Origin: Anaerotruncus rubiinfantis
GTDB taxonomy: Bacteria; Bacillota; Clostridia; Oscillospirales; Ruminococcaceae
DNA: 64,000 nt
Reading direction: 5' to 3'
NCBI RefSeq assembly: GCF_900078395.1
Contig: NZ_FKLA01000009.1
Location: 471,305-535,304, forward strand
This document shows, piece by piece, positions 42,153 to 50,343 of the stretch. Each line of letters begins with the position of its first letter. Positions within the stretch are counted from its first letter, which is position 1. The notes under the pieces were generated by a model. The model searched no databases. It was given only the letters and a program-made list of their open reading frames with translations, and was not told the DNA's origin. The translations under genes were made by a program, and so were the position numbers.

Positions 42153-42163
42153 AAATTCTTCTC
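42153..42163. promoter_or_regulatory. Regulatory site upstream of preA (GAGAAGAATTT)
   Basis: On the minus strand TTTTGAGAAGAATTT, one mismatch from the GAGAAAAATTT motif. It ends 57 bp before the preA -35. TTCTCAA recurs at 42197-42203. Confidence 0.45.
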
Positions 42164-42220
42164 AAAATGACAAAGAGATGAAAGTTTGCCGGAAAATTCT
42201 CAATGGCGCCCCCAATTCGA

Positions 42221-42249
42221 TTGCCTGGCCCCCTCAAACAGGATATCAT
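42221..42249 (+). promoter_or_regulatory. Promoter of preA
   Basis: TTGCCT, 17 bp and TATCAT, 79 bp before the start codon. Confidence 0.5.
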
Positions 42250-42327
42250 AAATACGGAAAAACTGGGATTTTATCGGCGTTTAGATAGACAATGAGCGCG
42301 CGGAAAGAGGAAAGGTGGAACAGACAA

Positions 42328-43479
42328 ATGGCAAATCTTGAAGTATCCTATTGCGGTGTGAAATATCGGAATCCGTTGGTCCTGGCATCCGCGAGCCCCG
42401 GCTGGGACGGCGAGGCGATGCTGCTTGCGGCAAAGGCGGGGATCGGCGGCGTAATCCCAAAGACAATCGGCCCGAAGGACGATTGGAGCGCGCAGCCGCG
42501 CAACGGCAGGATGGTCCTGCATCGCTACAACAACCGCCCCATCGGCATGATCAACCTGGAACTGTTCACCGATAAAACCCGTGAACAGTGGGCGCAGGAG
42601 GAGTTTGCCATCGCCAAAAGCGGCGGAGCAACCATGCATATCAGTGTCATGGCAATGCCGGAGCCGGAGGAAACCGCCGAGATCGTCAAAACCCTGCAGG
42701 ACAGTGGCATGGTCGACCTGTTTGAGCTCAACGCATCCTGCCCGATGCCGTCCGCCTCGGCGGGTATGCACATCGGCAAGGACTGGGAGCTGGTTGCCGC
42801 GCAGGTGAAAGCCTGCAAGGCGGTTTCCAAGGTGCCGTTCACCGTCAAGCTCACCCCGAACGTCGCTGATATGGTGCCGATTGCCAAAGCATGTGTCGGC
42901 GAAGGCGCGGACGGAATCACCATCAGCAACACGATCAAATCTTTCGCGGGTGTGGATATCGAAACGGGAATCCCGTATCTGCGGGCGTTTGGCGGTTATT
43001 CGGGCGCGGCAATCAAACCGATTGTAATGCGCCATCTGATTGAGGTTGCAAAAGCGGTCGATGTCCCGATTTCGGCGGTTGGCGGAGTGACCTCCTACAA
43101 AGATATCGTCGAATATATCATGATCGGCGCTTCCACCGTCCAGATTTGCACCGAGGTTATGTTAAACGGCTATGGTGTGATCACAAAGATTCTGAAGGAT
43201 CTGGACGGATGGATGGATGCGAAGGGCTATCGATCCTTCGATGAAATCCGCGGCATCGCGCTCGGGCGGCTCACCACAGTCGAACAGCTTGCGACCGAGG
43301 AGCCGAAGTTCTCTCACATCGATGCGGACCGTTGTACCAACTGCGGGAAATGCCAGAAAAGCTGCTTTTACCGCGCGATTGGGGAAGGCGACGGCGTGCG
43401 CCGTGTGCTGGACGGTGAATGCGACGGCTGCGGCCTGTGCGCCCAGGTCTGCCCGGTGGGCGCGATCAGCCTTTATTAA
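42328..43479 (+). CDS. preA: PreA-like dihydropyrimidine dehydrogenase/dihydroorotate dehydrogenase family protein
   Basis: A 383-residue FMN TIM-barrel protein followed by a two-cluster ferredoxin tail. The barrel has the catalytic cysteine C138 (ELNASCPMPSA) and KLTPNV (FMN-binding Lys); the tail has CTNCGKCQKSC and CDGCGLCAQVC. This is the catalytic half of the PreTA dihydropyrimidine dehydrogenase; no PreT partner is adjacent. The start at 42328 was chosen for AGGAAAGGTGG upstream. In purine/selenium loci such proteins are common and may act on purine breakdown products, so pyrimidine reduction is only the default guess. Confidence 0.88.
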   Translation: MANLEVSYCGVKYRNPLVLASASPGWDGEAMLLAAKAGIGGVIPKTIGPKDDWSAQPRNGRMVLHRYNNRPIGMINLELFTDKTREQWAQEEFAIAKSGGATMHISVMAMPEPEETAEIVKTLQDSGMVDLFELNASCPMPSASAGMHIGKDWELVAAQVKACKAVSKVPFTVKLTPNVADMVPIAKACVGEGADGITISNTIKSFAGVDIETGIPYLRAFGGYSGAAIKPIVMRHLIEVAKAVDVPISAVGGVTSYKDIVEYIMIGASTVQICTEVMLNGYGVITKILKDLDGWMDAKGYRSFDEIRGIALGRLTTVEQLATEEPKFSHIDADRCTNCGKCQKSCFYRAIGEGDGVRRVLDGECDGCGLCAQVCPVGAISLY

Positions 43480-43615
43480 AGAGGTCCCTTTTCCATCTAC
43501 ATATACCCAGTCTCCGTATGAGACACCCCTGGAAGTGGAAACGAGCCTGCGGTCAGAACCGTGGGTTCGTTCCATTTCGGGAGGGACGTGAAACCTGTTC
43601 AAATTTTTTCAATTA

Positions 43616-43624
43616 TGCTATGAT
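43616..43624 (+). promoter_or_regulatory. Extended -10 element of the regulator gene
   Basis: TGC-TATGAT, 38 bp before the start codon; no good -35 is visible, as is usual for extended -10 promoters. Confidence 0.45.
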
Positions 43625-43661
43625 GTTAGGAAATGGTGCAGACAGGGAAAAGGAGGGCAAT

Positions 43662-45386
43662 ATGGAAACCCTTTTGATGAGCATCCAGAAGGATATCACG
43701 CAATATGTCGGGATGATGTCGATGATCTTTCCTGCCGATGTGGACGTCGCGGATCAGAACCTCATACGGGTTGCCGGGACGGGGCGGTTTGCGCGCAGGA
43801 TTGGCAGTTCCCTGCACAGCGGGCGTGTCAGCGCCCGGGTGCTTGAAACGGGCCGGCCCATCTTCATCAAAGATCCCGAAATGGAGCCGCTCTGCCAGAA
43901 CTGCCTGAACCTTTCGGTTTGTAAAGACCAGTGCGAACTGCGGGTGCCAATCAAATTGGATATGGAAGTGATTGGTACGCTGGGGATCGCATCCTCCTCC
44001 CCGGAACAGTATACGGAAATCATCGGCCGTTATGAGCAGATGTTTGTTTTTGCAAACCATATGGCGTCGCTGATAGCGCTCAAGGCGCGTGAAGTCCAGG
44101 ATCAGAAGATCCGGTCGTATGACCGCCGCGTGCAGGACCAGCTCGGCAACCTGCTTATGGACGGCGTGCTGCTTCTGGACGAAAATAATCAGATCCTCTA
44201 TATGAACCAGCGCAGTGAAAAGATCCTGGGCAACACGCTGGCGCAGCTGCAATACCTGCGTAAAATACGACAGCTTTCTGTTCAGGAAAAGACGGGCGGA
44301 GATGAAAACGCCACTGTATTTGAGATTAAAATCCGAGACAAACGTCACGACCTTTCGGGGAAATGCCGCCAGATCAAAGGGGTCGAAGATGACGAGATTG
44401 TGCGGGTATTCGTATTCAGCGATATCCGTTCGCGCGACGAGGCCGCCCAGCAGCCGCAGGCGCAGGACAAATACACCTTTGACTATCTGCTTGGCGCGAG
44501 CGCTCCCTGGGCACAGGCGGTCGAAGCCTGCCGGGAATCCGCCTACAACACCAACTGCATCCTCCTGAGCGGCGAGCCCGGAACCGGAAAAGAGCTCTAC
44601 GCCCATGCAATCCACAATGAGAGCGTACGCCGCAACAACCGATTCCTGCGGCTTGGCCGGGACGCGGATGTGGATGAGATGTTCCAGAAAATGTTCCCGG
44701 ATACGGAAAATGTCAGCGGGGATGGGCTGATCATTCGCAACGAGATGATCGACGGCTGCACTTTTTTTGTGGATGGCGTTGAGACGCTTTCCCCGCGCAA
44801 CCAGGATATTCTGCTGCTGATCATCCGCAGCAGCCAGCTGAACAATACCAAGGTGATCTGTTCGACCAGTGCGAATCTGCGGCGGATGGCCCAGATGGGA
44901 GATTTCCGATACGATCTGCTCTATATCCTGGAGATGTACACTGTTGAGATCCCTCCGCTGCGCGCACGCGGGCAGGACGTACTGCTCTTTGTTGAGCGGC
45001 ATTTGGAGCGTTACAATAAGCTGACGGGAAAAAATTTGACCATTTCAAAACAGCTCAAGGAGATGTTTCTCAATTATTCCTGGAAAGGCAACATCCGTGA
45101 AGTTGAGAATGTCATCTCCTACATTGTGGAGAACAGCGACGACGACGCGGAGGTGCTCACTCCGGAGAACCTGCCGCAGCTGATTCTGGAGCGCCTGCGG
45201 GACGACAAGAAGAACGCTTACAACTTGGAAAACGCTGAAAAAGAACTCATCATCAAAGCGCTTAACGACTTTGGCAACAACGCCCGCTCCAAATCGCTTG
45301 TGGCCAAAGAACTTGGCATCAGCAGCGCTACGCTGTACCGCAAGCTCAAACAGTACCGCATCCAGCAGAATATGCTGTTTGAATGA
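43662..45386 (+). CDS. YgeV-like AAA+ transcriptional regulator with Cys-rich sensor, PAS-like and Fis-type HTH domains
   Basis: A 574-residue regulator. Residues 1-160 form a GAF-like sensor containing C78-X2-C81-X5-C87-X3-C91, a cluster- or metal-binding pattern. A PAS-like segment follows (about 165-270; GVLLLDENNQILYMNQRSEK). The AAA+ domain has Walker A GEPGTGKE (304-311) and a Walker-B-like TFFVDGVETL, and the C-terminus is a Fis-type helix-turn-helix (SLVAKELGISSATLYRKLKQ). The GAFTGA loop that contacts sigma-54 is absent, and the stretch between Walker A and B is shortened and divergent, so it probably works with sigma-70 or as a repressor, like TyrR. It ends the purine/selenium region and is the best candidate to bind the GAGAAAAATTT sites. 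Confidence 0.85.
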   Translation: METLLMSIQKDITQYVGMMSMIFPADVDVADQNLIRVAGTGRFARRIGSSLHSGRVSARVLETGRPIFIKDPEMEPLCQNCLNLSVCKDQCELRVPIKLDMEVIGTLGIASSSPEQYTEIIGRYEQMFVFANHMASLIALKAREVQDQKIRSYDRRVQDQLGNLLMDGVLLLDENNQILYMNQRSEKILGNTLAQLQYLRKIRQLSVQEKTGGDENATVFEIKIRDKRHDLSGKCRQIKGVEDDEIVRVFVFSDIRSRDEAAQQPQAQDKYTFDYLLGASAPWAQAVEACRESAYNTNCILLSGEPGTGKELYAHAIHNESVRRNNRFLRLGRDADVDEMFQKMFPDTENVSGDGLIIRNEMIDGCTFFVDGVETLSPRNQDILLLIIRSSQLNNTKVICSTSANLRRMAQMGDFRYDLLYILEMYTVEIPPLRARGQDVLLFVERHLERYNKLTGKNLTISKQLKEMFLNYSWKGNIREVENVISYIVENSDDDAEVLTPENLPQLILERLRDDKKNAYNLENAEKELIIKALNDFGNNARSKSLVAKELGISSATLYRKLKQYRIQQNMLFE

Positions 45387-45455
45387 TCTGCTGGAATTAC
45401 GGCGGACACGATGTCAGAGAAAATCGATTTGTGCAGAGATATCCTTGAATTGGAA

Positions 45456-45493
45456 AAATGAGCGCTCCGGCTCTGCGTCGGAACGCTCATTTT
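45456..45493. terminator. Bidirectional terminator between the AAA+ and MerR genes
   Basis: AATGAGCG-CTCCG and CGGAA-CGCTCATT with A-rich and T-rich flanks. Confidence 0.8.
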
Positions 45494-45494
45494 C

Positions 45495-45935
45495 CTATTT
45501 ATGGGCGTTTTCATATGCCTGACGGATTTCTTCCGGCATATCCTCTGGTTTCATACAGCTGAGCCGCTTCTCGTTCCCGTCCTTGATGGCCTCCCCGTAA
45601 TACCAGCACTTGAATTTCAGCATATCCAGCACCCTGTTCATCCGCTCAATTTCCATTTCTACGGTTGCTTTCTGTTTGATGAACAGCTCTCTGCGCTGCG
45701 GATAAGTTTCGCTTCCCTGCACACACCACTGCATAAACCGTTTGATGTCCTTGATCTCCATGCCGGATTTTTTCAGACATTCAATGACCCGAATGGCTTC
45801 CATCTCTTTTTCACCAAACTTGCGGATTCCGGAGATTCGCTGTATGTCAGGAAACAGGCCTTCTTTGTCATAATACCGCAGCGTGGAGATGGGCAATCCA
45901 AACATCTCGGATACCTGGCCGATCGTATACATCAT
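45495..45935 (-). CDS. MerR family transcriptional regulator
   Basis: A 146-residue regulator with the N-terminal MerR winged helix (MYTIGQVSEMFGLPISTLRY, then YDKEGLF) and a long dimerisation coiled coil (residues about 75-115). The C-terminal region is short and has only isolated cysteines, so no clear metal site. It is divergent from the alpha/beta hydrolase gene, whose promoter has the long spacer typical of MerR activation. The inducer may be an aldehyde, drug-like or redox signal; this cannot be settled here. Confidence 0.93.
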   Translation of the reverse strand: MMYTIGQVSEMFGLPISTLRYYDKEGLFPDIQRISGIRKFGEKEMEAIRVIECLKKSGMEIKDIKRFMQWCVQGSETYPQRRELFIKQKATVEMEIERMNRVLDMLKFKCWYYGEAIKDGNEKRLSCMKPEDMPEEIRQAYENAHK

Positions 45936-45963
45936 CTGTCCTCCTGGATTTTAAAATTGGATA

Positions 45964-45994
45964 TTGACCTAAAGTCAGGTTTATGTCTTATACT
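45964..45994 (+). promoter_or_regulatory. MerR-type promoter with 19-bp spacer
   Basis: TTGACC and TATACT are separated by 19 bp. The dyad ACCTAAAGTCAGGT begins in the -35 and fills part of the spacer, as expected for MerR-family operators, 53 bp before the hydrolase start. Confidence 0.85.
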
Positions 45995-46047
45995 GATCAT
46001 ATCAACTGGAGGCGGGTTTGTCAAATCTGTCTTTGGGAGGTTTTAAA

Positions 46048-47046
46048 ATGGGAAAAAGGAGTATTTTAGACATGAAAGAGAACCTTGAACTATCGATGCA
46101 GTGGGATAAGACCTTTCCCAAAAGCGAAAAGGTCGATCATCAGAAAGTAACATTTCGCAACCGCTATGGCATTACGCTGGCCGCGGATTTGTATGTTCCC
46201 AAAAACGCAAAGGGGAAGCTTCCGGCCATTGCGGTGAGCGGTCCGTTTGGCGCGGTAAAGGAACAGTCCTCTGGTCTTTACGCGCAGGCAATGGCAGAAA
46301 AGGGCTTTTTGGCCATTGCTTTTGATCCCTCTTTTACAGGCGAGAGCGGCGGGTTGCCCAGATACGTGGCCTCCCCGGACATCAACACAGAGGATTTCCA
46401 GGCCGCAGTCGATTTTCTGTCTGCGCAGGACAATGCTGATCCGGAAAAAATCGGGACCATTGGCATCTGCGGCTGGGGCGGAATGGCTTTGAACGCGGCG
46501 GCGGTGGATACCAGGATCAAGGCGACGGTAACTTCCACTATGTACGATATGAGCCGGGTCAATGCAAAGGGATATTTTGATTTGGAGGACAGCGAAGAGG
46601 TCCGCCATGAAAAACGCAGGGCTCTGAACGCGCAGAGAACTGTAGACTATAAAAACGGGGAATATGCGAGGGCTGGCGGCGTAGTCGATCCTGTGCCGGA
46701 GGATGCCCCGTTCTTTATAAAGGACTATTACGACTATTATAAGACTAGCCGGGGCTATCATAAACGCTCTCTGAATTCTAACGGCGGATGGAATGTAACC
46801 TCTTCCTTGTCCTTTCTGAACATGCCGATTTTGCAGTATGCGGATGAGATACGCAGCGCTGTATTGTTGATTCATGGCGAAAAAGCGCATTCCCTCTATT
46901 TCAGCAAAGATGCTTATGCAATGCTGAAAGGGGACAACAAGGAGCTGATGGTCATTCCAGATGCCGTTCATACCGACCTCTATGATAAAATGGAGGTAAT
47001 CCCCTTTGAAAAAATGGCGGCATTCTTCGAGAAGTACATGGTTTGA
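46048..47046 (+). CDS. Alpha/beta hydrolase with a cysteine nucleophile elbow
   Basis: A 332-residue alpha/beta hydrolase starting after GGGAGG. The nucleophile elbow reads GICGWGG with C141 in place of the common Ser, as in dienelactone-hydrolase-like enzymes; DGEKAHS-type and PDAVHTDLYD segments near the C-terminus supply the likely acid and His. SGPFGAVKEQSSGLYAQAMA matches the oxyanion-hole region of this subgroup. It is cytoplasmic and appears to be induced through the divergent MerR regulator, suggesting detoxification or degradation of an ester, lactone or thioester. Substrate unknown. Confidence 0.85.
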   Translation: MGKRSILDMKENLELSMQWDKTFPKSEKVDHQKVTFRNRYGITLAADLYVPKNAKGKLPAIAVSGPFGAVKEQSSGLYAQAMAEKGFLAIAFDPSFTGESGGLPRYVASPDINTEDFQAAVDFLSAQDNADPEKIGTIGICGWGGMALNAAAVDTRIKATVTSTMYDMSRVNAKGYFDLEDSEEVRHEKRRALNAQRTVDYKNGEYARAGGVVDPVPEDAPFFIKDYYDYYKTSRGYHKRSLNSNGGWNVTSSLSFLNMPILQYADEIRSAVLLIHGEKAHSLYFSKDAYAMLKGDNKELMVIPDAVHTDLYDKMEVIPFEKMAAFFEKYMV

Positions 47047-47076
47047 TCCAATTTGGGGAGCGGGCATACTGCGAAA

Positions 47077-47108
47077 AAGGCGAATGCCGTTTTATTGGCA
47101 TTCGCCTT
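47077..47108 (+). terminator. Terminator of the hydrolase gene
   Basis: AAGGCGAATGCC and GGCATTCGCCTT around an 8-base loop. Confidence 0.8.
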
Positions 47109-47123
47109 CCTGGATAGATCCAT

Positions 47124-47163
47124 AAAAGCCCCGCGTATGGAAATTCCATACAGCGGGGCTTTT
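47124..47163 (-). terminator. Terminator of the secreted-protein gene
   Basis: AAAAGCCCCGC-GTATGGAA and TTCCATAC-AGCGGGGCTTTT; on the minus strand the stem ends in T just after the stop of the gene at 47170. Confidence 0.85.
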
Positions 47164-47169
47164 GGCTGT

Positions 47170-48312
47170 TTATTCCGCCTTGGCTGGGACGGCAATCGGT
47201 TCAGATGCGAAGATGTAGGTTCCAAGCTGGCGTGTTTTCAGCAAAAAAACAAGCTCGTCGTCATCGTTTGTAACGAACTTGCCTTTGCTGGTGATGTCGG
47301 CAAGCTGCCCGCTTGAAACGTCGTAGACGATGATGTCATCCTCCTCGACGGTAAGTTCGCCGTCCTCATCCACATACGGGACCGGCAGTTCCAGCGTTGC
47401 GCGGGAGGTGGAGGGGATTTCCGGATTGTGCCAGAAGTTGCGGATGAAGGCGTCCTGATTTGCGAAGAGTGGGGTATAAGGGGCGGTGGGATACCATTTG
47501 GTGGAGAGCTTCACCGCCATTTTGGAGGTGTCGTTGTCGCCGGAAACCGAGAGCTTTGCAAGGGTGTCGTTGGCATCTTCCCAGGTGATTTCACTGTCTT
47601 CATTTTTGAGCGGCTTTACCACGATGCCGCCGTCGCCCGCGGTGGCGGTGTAATCGGCGTCATATTTCGTGTTCTGCACAAAGCCTTCGACCGGGATTTC
47701 GATTTTGGTGCCCTTCTTGATGACGCCGACATAGCCTGAAGTCCCGTCCGCTTTGAGCTCTGCGAGCAGCGCGTCGGTGGCTTCTTCAAATCGTTTATGG
47801 CTGTCAAAAGCGACAATGTCCTTCTTCGCGGTGAAGATGGCGGTGCCGCTGATCTTAAATTCCTCGTCGCTCGGCGTTTCGTTCAGGATGAAGCGGAAGG
47901 CGACGATGCGCTCGTTTGTATAACCGGATGTCGAGAGCGGATATTGAAGCTCCGGGAATTTCTTCTCAACAATCAGGACGTAACGGAACCGGTTGGCGTT
48001 GTCGTCCTTATCGAATTTGACCTTGAAGAGGTCGCGGTCGTTGAAGACCGGGTTTTTTGCCAGATAGGGGGAAGTGATATAGAAATCCTCGTCCGAGCGG
48101 AAATCGGAAGCGGCATCAATCGGATTTCCATCCGCATCGAACGGATAAGCGTGGTTCAGGTCGAGCGTTCCGCTGCCTCCGGTAATCTTTTTGACGGTTT
48201 CTGCGATCTCCTTCTCGGTCATGTAGTCGCCTTCCTCCGGCGCCGCGAAGGCGGTGATGCCAACCGAGAGGGACAGGGCTGCCGCAAGAATCATTGCAAG
48301 TACTCTTTTCAT
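47170..48312 (-). CDS. Secreted protein of unknown function
   Basis: A 380-residue protein I do not recognise. A Sec signal peptide is clear (residues 1-23, cleavage after ITAFA), with no lipobox and no C-terminal anchor motif. The mature part is acidic (repeated Asp/Glu stretches such as VDEDGELTVEEDDIIVYD), with alternating polar segments suggestive of beta-rich domains, and contains no cysteine-rich or catalytic motif I can name. It begins after TAGGAGGAAC. It neighbours a truncated GH5 glycoside hydrolase, so a former role in polysaccharide binding is conceivable but not supported by motifs. Confidence 0.75.
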   Translation of the reverse strand: MKRVLAMILAAALSLSVGITAFAAPEEGDYMTEKEIAETVKKITGGSGTLDLNHAYPFDADGNPIDAASDFRSDEDFYITSPYLAKNPVFNDRDLFKVKFDKDDNANRFRYVLIVEKKFPELQYPLSTSGYTNERIVAFRFILNETPSDEEFKISGTAIFTAKKDIVAFDSHKRFEEATDALLAELKADGTSGYVGVIKKGTKIEIPVEGFVQNTKYDADYTATAGDGGIVVKPLKNEDSEITWEDANDTLAKLSVSGDNDTSKMAVKLSTKWYPTAPYTPLFANQDAFIRNFWHNPEIPSTSRATLELPVPYVDEDGELTVEEDDIIVYDVSSGQLADITSKGKFVTNDDDELVFLLKTRQLGTYIFASEPIAVPAKAE

Positions 48313-48417
48313 AAGTTCCTCCTAATTTTTGTTCGGCGTTTTTTAAGCGCGCAACGCTCCTATCATACCAGAAACAGGCGGGATCGTCTACTGTTTTCTG
48401 GAAAAATTTATATAAAA

Positions 48418-48867
48418 CTAATTGTAGATTGCATTAAAAACAGGCTGCATTTTGGCGATCCACTGATTCTTTTCCCTGCTATAAAATTTGGTGTCGGAAT
48501 TAACCGCAAAGGGGATTCCGGCATCGGTTAACTGTTCTGTCATATAGCCGGCAAATTGGATCTGCTCCTCAATCGTATAGTCATCCCCGTCGTTATAATT
48601 GCCCGGCATCCACGCGCCTACCCATGTTGGGACGTTGGTCTGCTTCTGCCAATCCAGCGCCAGCTTTATTTTTTTGTCGATCAATGCGCGTTCCTGCATT
48701 GTCCCGCTTGTCCAGAGTTTGCGTTCGTTTCTTTTGCTGGGATCGGGCGCGTAGAAATGCCACTCGGCCATCAGGTAACCGTTGTGCTGCGTGGGTATTT
48801 TGAGTTCTTGCAGATATGCTGCGTCGGAGCGCAGCCGAAGGTTGCAATTCCCATAGAGGGAATGCGT
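48418..48867 (-). pseudogene. C-terminal remnant of a GH5-type cellulase gene
   Basis: The open stretch encodes only the last third of a GH5-like barrel: GYLMAEWHFYAPDPSKR, then VPTWVGAWMPGNYNDGDDY and GIPFAVNSDTKFYSREKN. The N-terminal half with the acid/base Glu and signal peptide is missing, and a stop codon lies in frame just upstream of position 48867. At the place of the usual nucleophile (G-E-F/W) the sequence reads GAW. An ATG at 48771 could give a 117-residue fragment, but there is no good ribosome site, so I treat it as a relic. The 160 bp upstream to the gdhA terminus show nothing recognisable. Confidence 0.65.
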
Positions 48868-49032
48868 TCACAGCCGGACAATAGACGCCGAACCATATGA
48901 AAAGGCGATGCGACTCGGGAGAGATCGCACCGCCATTTCAGTGCGGGAACAGGCAGGAAGACCCCGCCTGTTCCCGCACAAGGGGATACAGGAATCTGCT
49001 GTATGATTATAGAGATGTAGGGATTGGTTATA

Positions 49033-50301
49033 TCAGTTGGGGAAGATGCCGCGGATCTTCTTGGCGGCGACCAGGCGCTTGATGGCAACCATGTGCGCGC
49101 CCATGCGAAAGGTGGTATTCTTGCTCTCCTTGGCTTCGGCAACTTCCTTGAAGGCCCGGAGCATGATGCCCTCGAGCATCTCGTTGGTCTGGCTTTCGTC
49201 CCAGATCAGCCGCTGGATGTTCTGGACCCACTCGAAGTAGGAAACAACCACGCCGCCCGCGTTCGCCAGGATGTCCGGCACAACCGGAATGCCGCGTTTG
49301 TTCAGGATCTCGTCGCCCTCAACCGTCGTCGGGCCGTTCGCGCCTTCGACCACAAGCTTCGCCTTGACCGTGTCCGCGTTGTCGCCCGTGATCTGGTTCT
49401 GCAGCGCGCAGGGAACCAGCACGTCGCAGTCGCAGGCGATCAGCTCGGCGTTCGAAATCTTCCTGCAGCCAGGAGCGGTGTATCCCTCGAGGGTGTGGGA
49501 ATCGCTTTCGGCAATGTATTTGCGCATCGCGGTGATGTCGAGCCCCTCGGGGTTGTAGTAGCCGCCCGAGATATCGCTGACCGCCACGATCTTGCGTCCG
49601 CAGTCATGCAGCAGCTGCGCGGCCACGCCGCCCACGTTGCCCATGCCCTGTACTGCCACGCGTACGTCGCCTCCGTCGTGCATGCCCAGGTATTTGATCG
49701 CCTCGTTTACAATGATCATGACGCCCCGGCCGGTCGCTTCGCTTCTGCCCAGCGCGCCGCCGATCTCGATCGGCTTGCCCGTGACAACGCCAGGTACCGC
49801 CCGGCCGTTGAACATGCTGTAGGTGTCCATGATCCAGCCCATGATTTCGGCGTTGGTGTTGACGTCCGGAGCGGGAATGTCGCGTTCCGGTCCGATGATC
49901 GGCAGGATCATCGCGGTGTAGCGGCGGGTCAGGCGCTCAAGCTCCGCCTTCGAGAGTTTGCGGGGATCGACCTTGACCGCGCCCTTCGCGCCGCCGTAGG
50001 GGATGTTCACCACCGCGCACTTGAAGCTCATCCAGGCCGCCAGCGCCTTGACTTCGTCCATGTCCACTTCCTGATGGTACCGGATGCCGCCCTTGCACGG
50101 GCCGCGGGAACTGCTGTGCTGGACACGGTAGCCGTCGAAAACCTCCACCGATCCGTCGTCCATCTTGACCGGGATCGACACCTTCAGTTCCCGTTCCGGA
50201 TGTTTGAGCGCGATGTAGTCATTTTCCTCCAGTCCCAGCATTTTTGCCGCTTCGTCCAGGACCTCCAGCATGTTTTCATATGGGTTATATGCTTTTGCCA
50301 T
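49033..50301 (-). CDS. gdhA: Glutamate dehydrogenase (Glu/Leu/Phe/Val dehydrogenase family)
   Basis: A 422-residue enzyme interconverting glutamate and 2-oxoglutarate with NAD(P). Catalytic motifs: GPCKGGIRYH and PYGGAKGAVKVDP (substrate and catalytic Lys), PAPDVNTN (catalytic Asp) and the Rossmann loop VQGMGNVGG. Starts after TAGGAGAA. As last gene of an operon with an aminotransferase and an iron-dependent alcohol dehydrogenase, it probably regenerates 2-oxoglutarate for the transaminase in a catabolic deamination route, besides general nitrogen metabolism. Confidence 0.95.
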   Translation of the reverse strand: MAKAYNPYENMLEVLDEAAKMLGLEENDYIALKHPERELKVSIPVKMDDGSVEVFDGYRVQHSSSRGPCKGGIRYHQEVDMDEVKALAAWMSFKCAVVNIPYGGAKGAVKVDPRKLSKAELERLTRRYTAMILPIIGPERDIPAPDVNTNAEIMGWIMDTYSMFNGRAVPGVVTGKPIEIGGALGRSEATGRGVMIIVNEAIKYLGMHDGGDVRVAVQGMGNVGGVAAQLLHDCGRKIVAVSDISGGYYNPEGLDITAMRKYIAESDSHTLEGYTAPGCRKISNAELIACDCDVLVPCALQNQITGDNADTVKAKLVVEGANGPTTVEGDEILNKRGIPVVPDILANAGGVVVSYFEWVQNIQRLIWDESQTNEMLEGIMLRAFKEVAEAKESKNTTFRMGAHMVAIKRLVAAKKIRGIFPN

Positions 50302-50343
50302 GACTTCTTTTCTCCTAATTCATCTTTCAGATTAAAGACCTGA

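Noticed and set aside
33364..43661. Sigma-54 (-24/-12) promoters for the purine/selenium units
   Set aside because: The regulator layout suggested them, but no good TGGCAC-N5-TTGC match was found before ygeY, the permease or xdhA. Near xdhA only GG-N10-GT occurs, and before preA one weak GG-N10-GC. Sigma-70-like promoters fit better.
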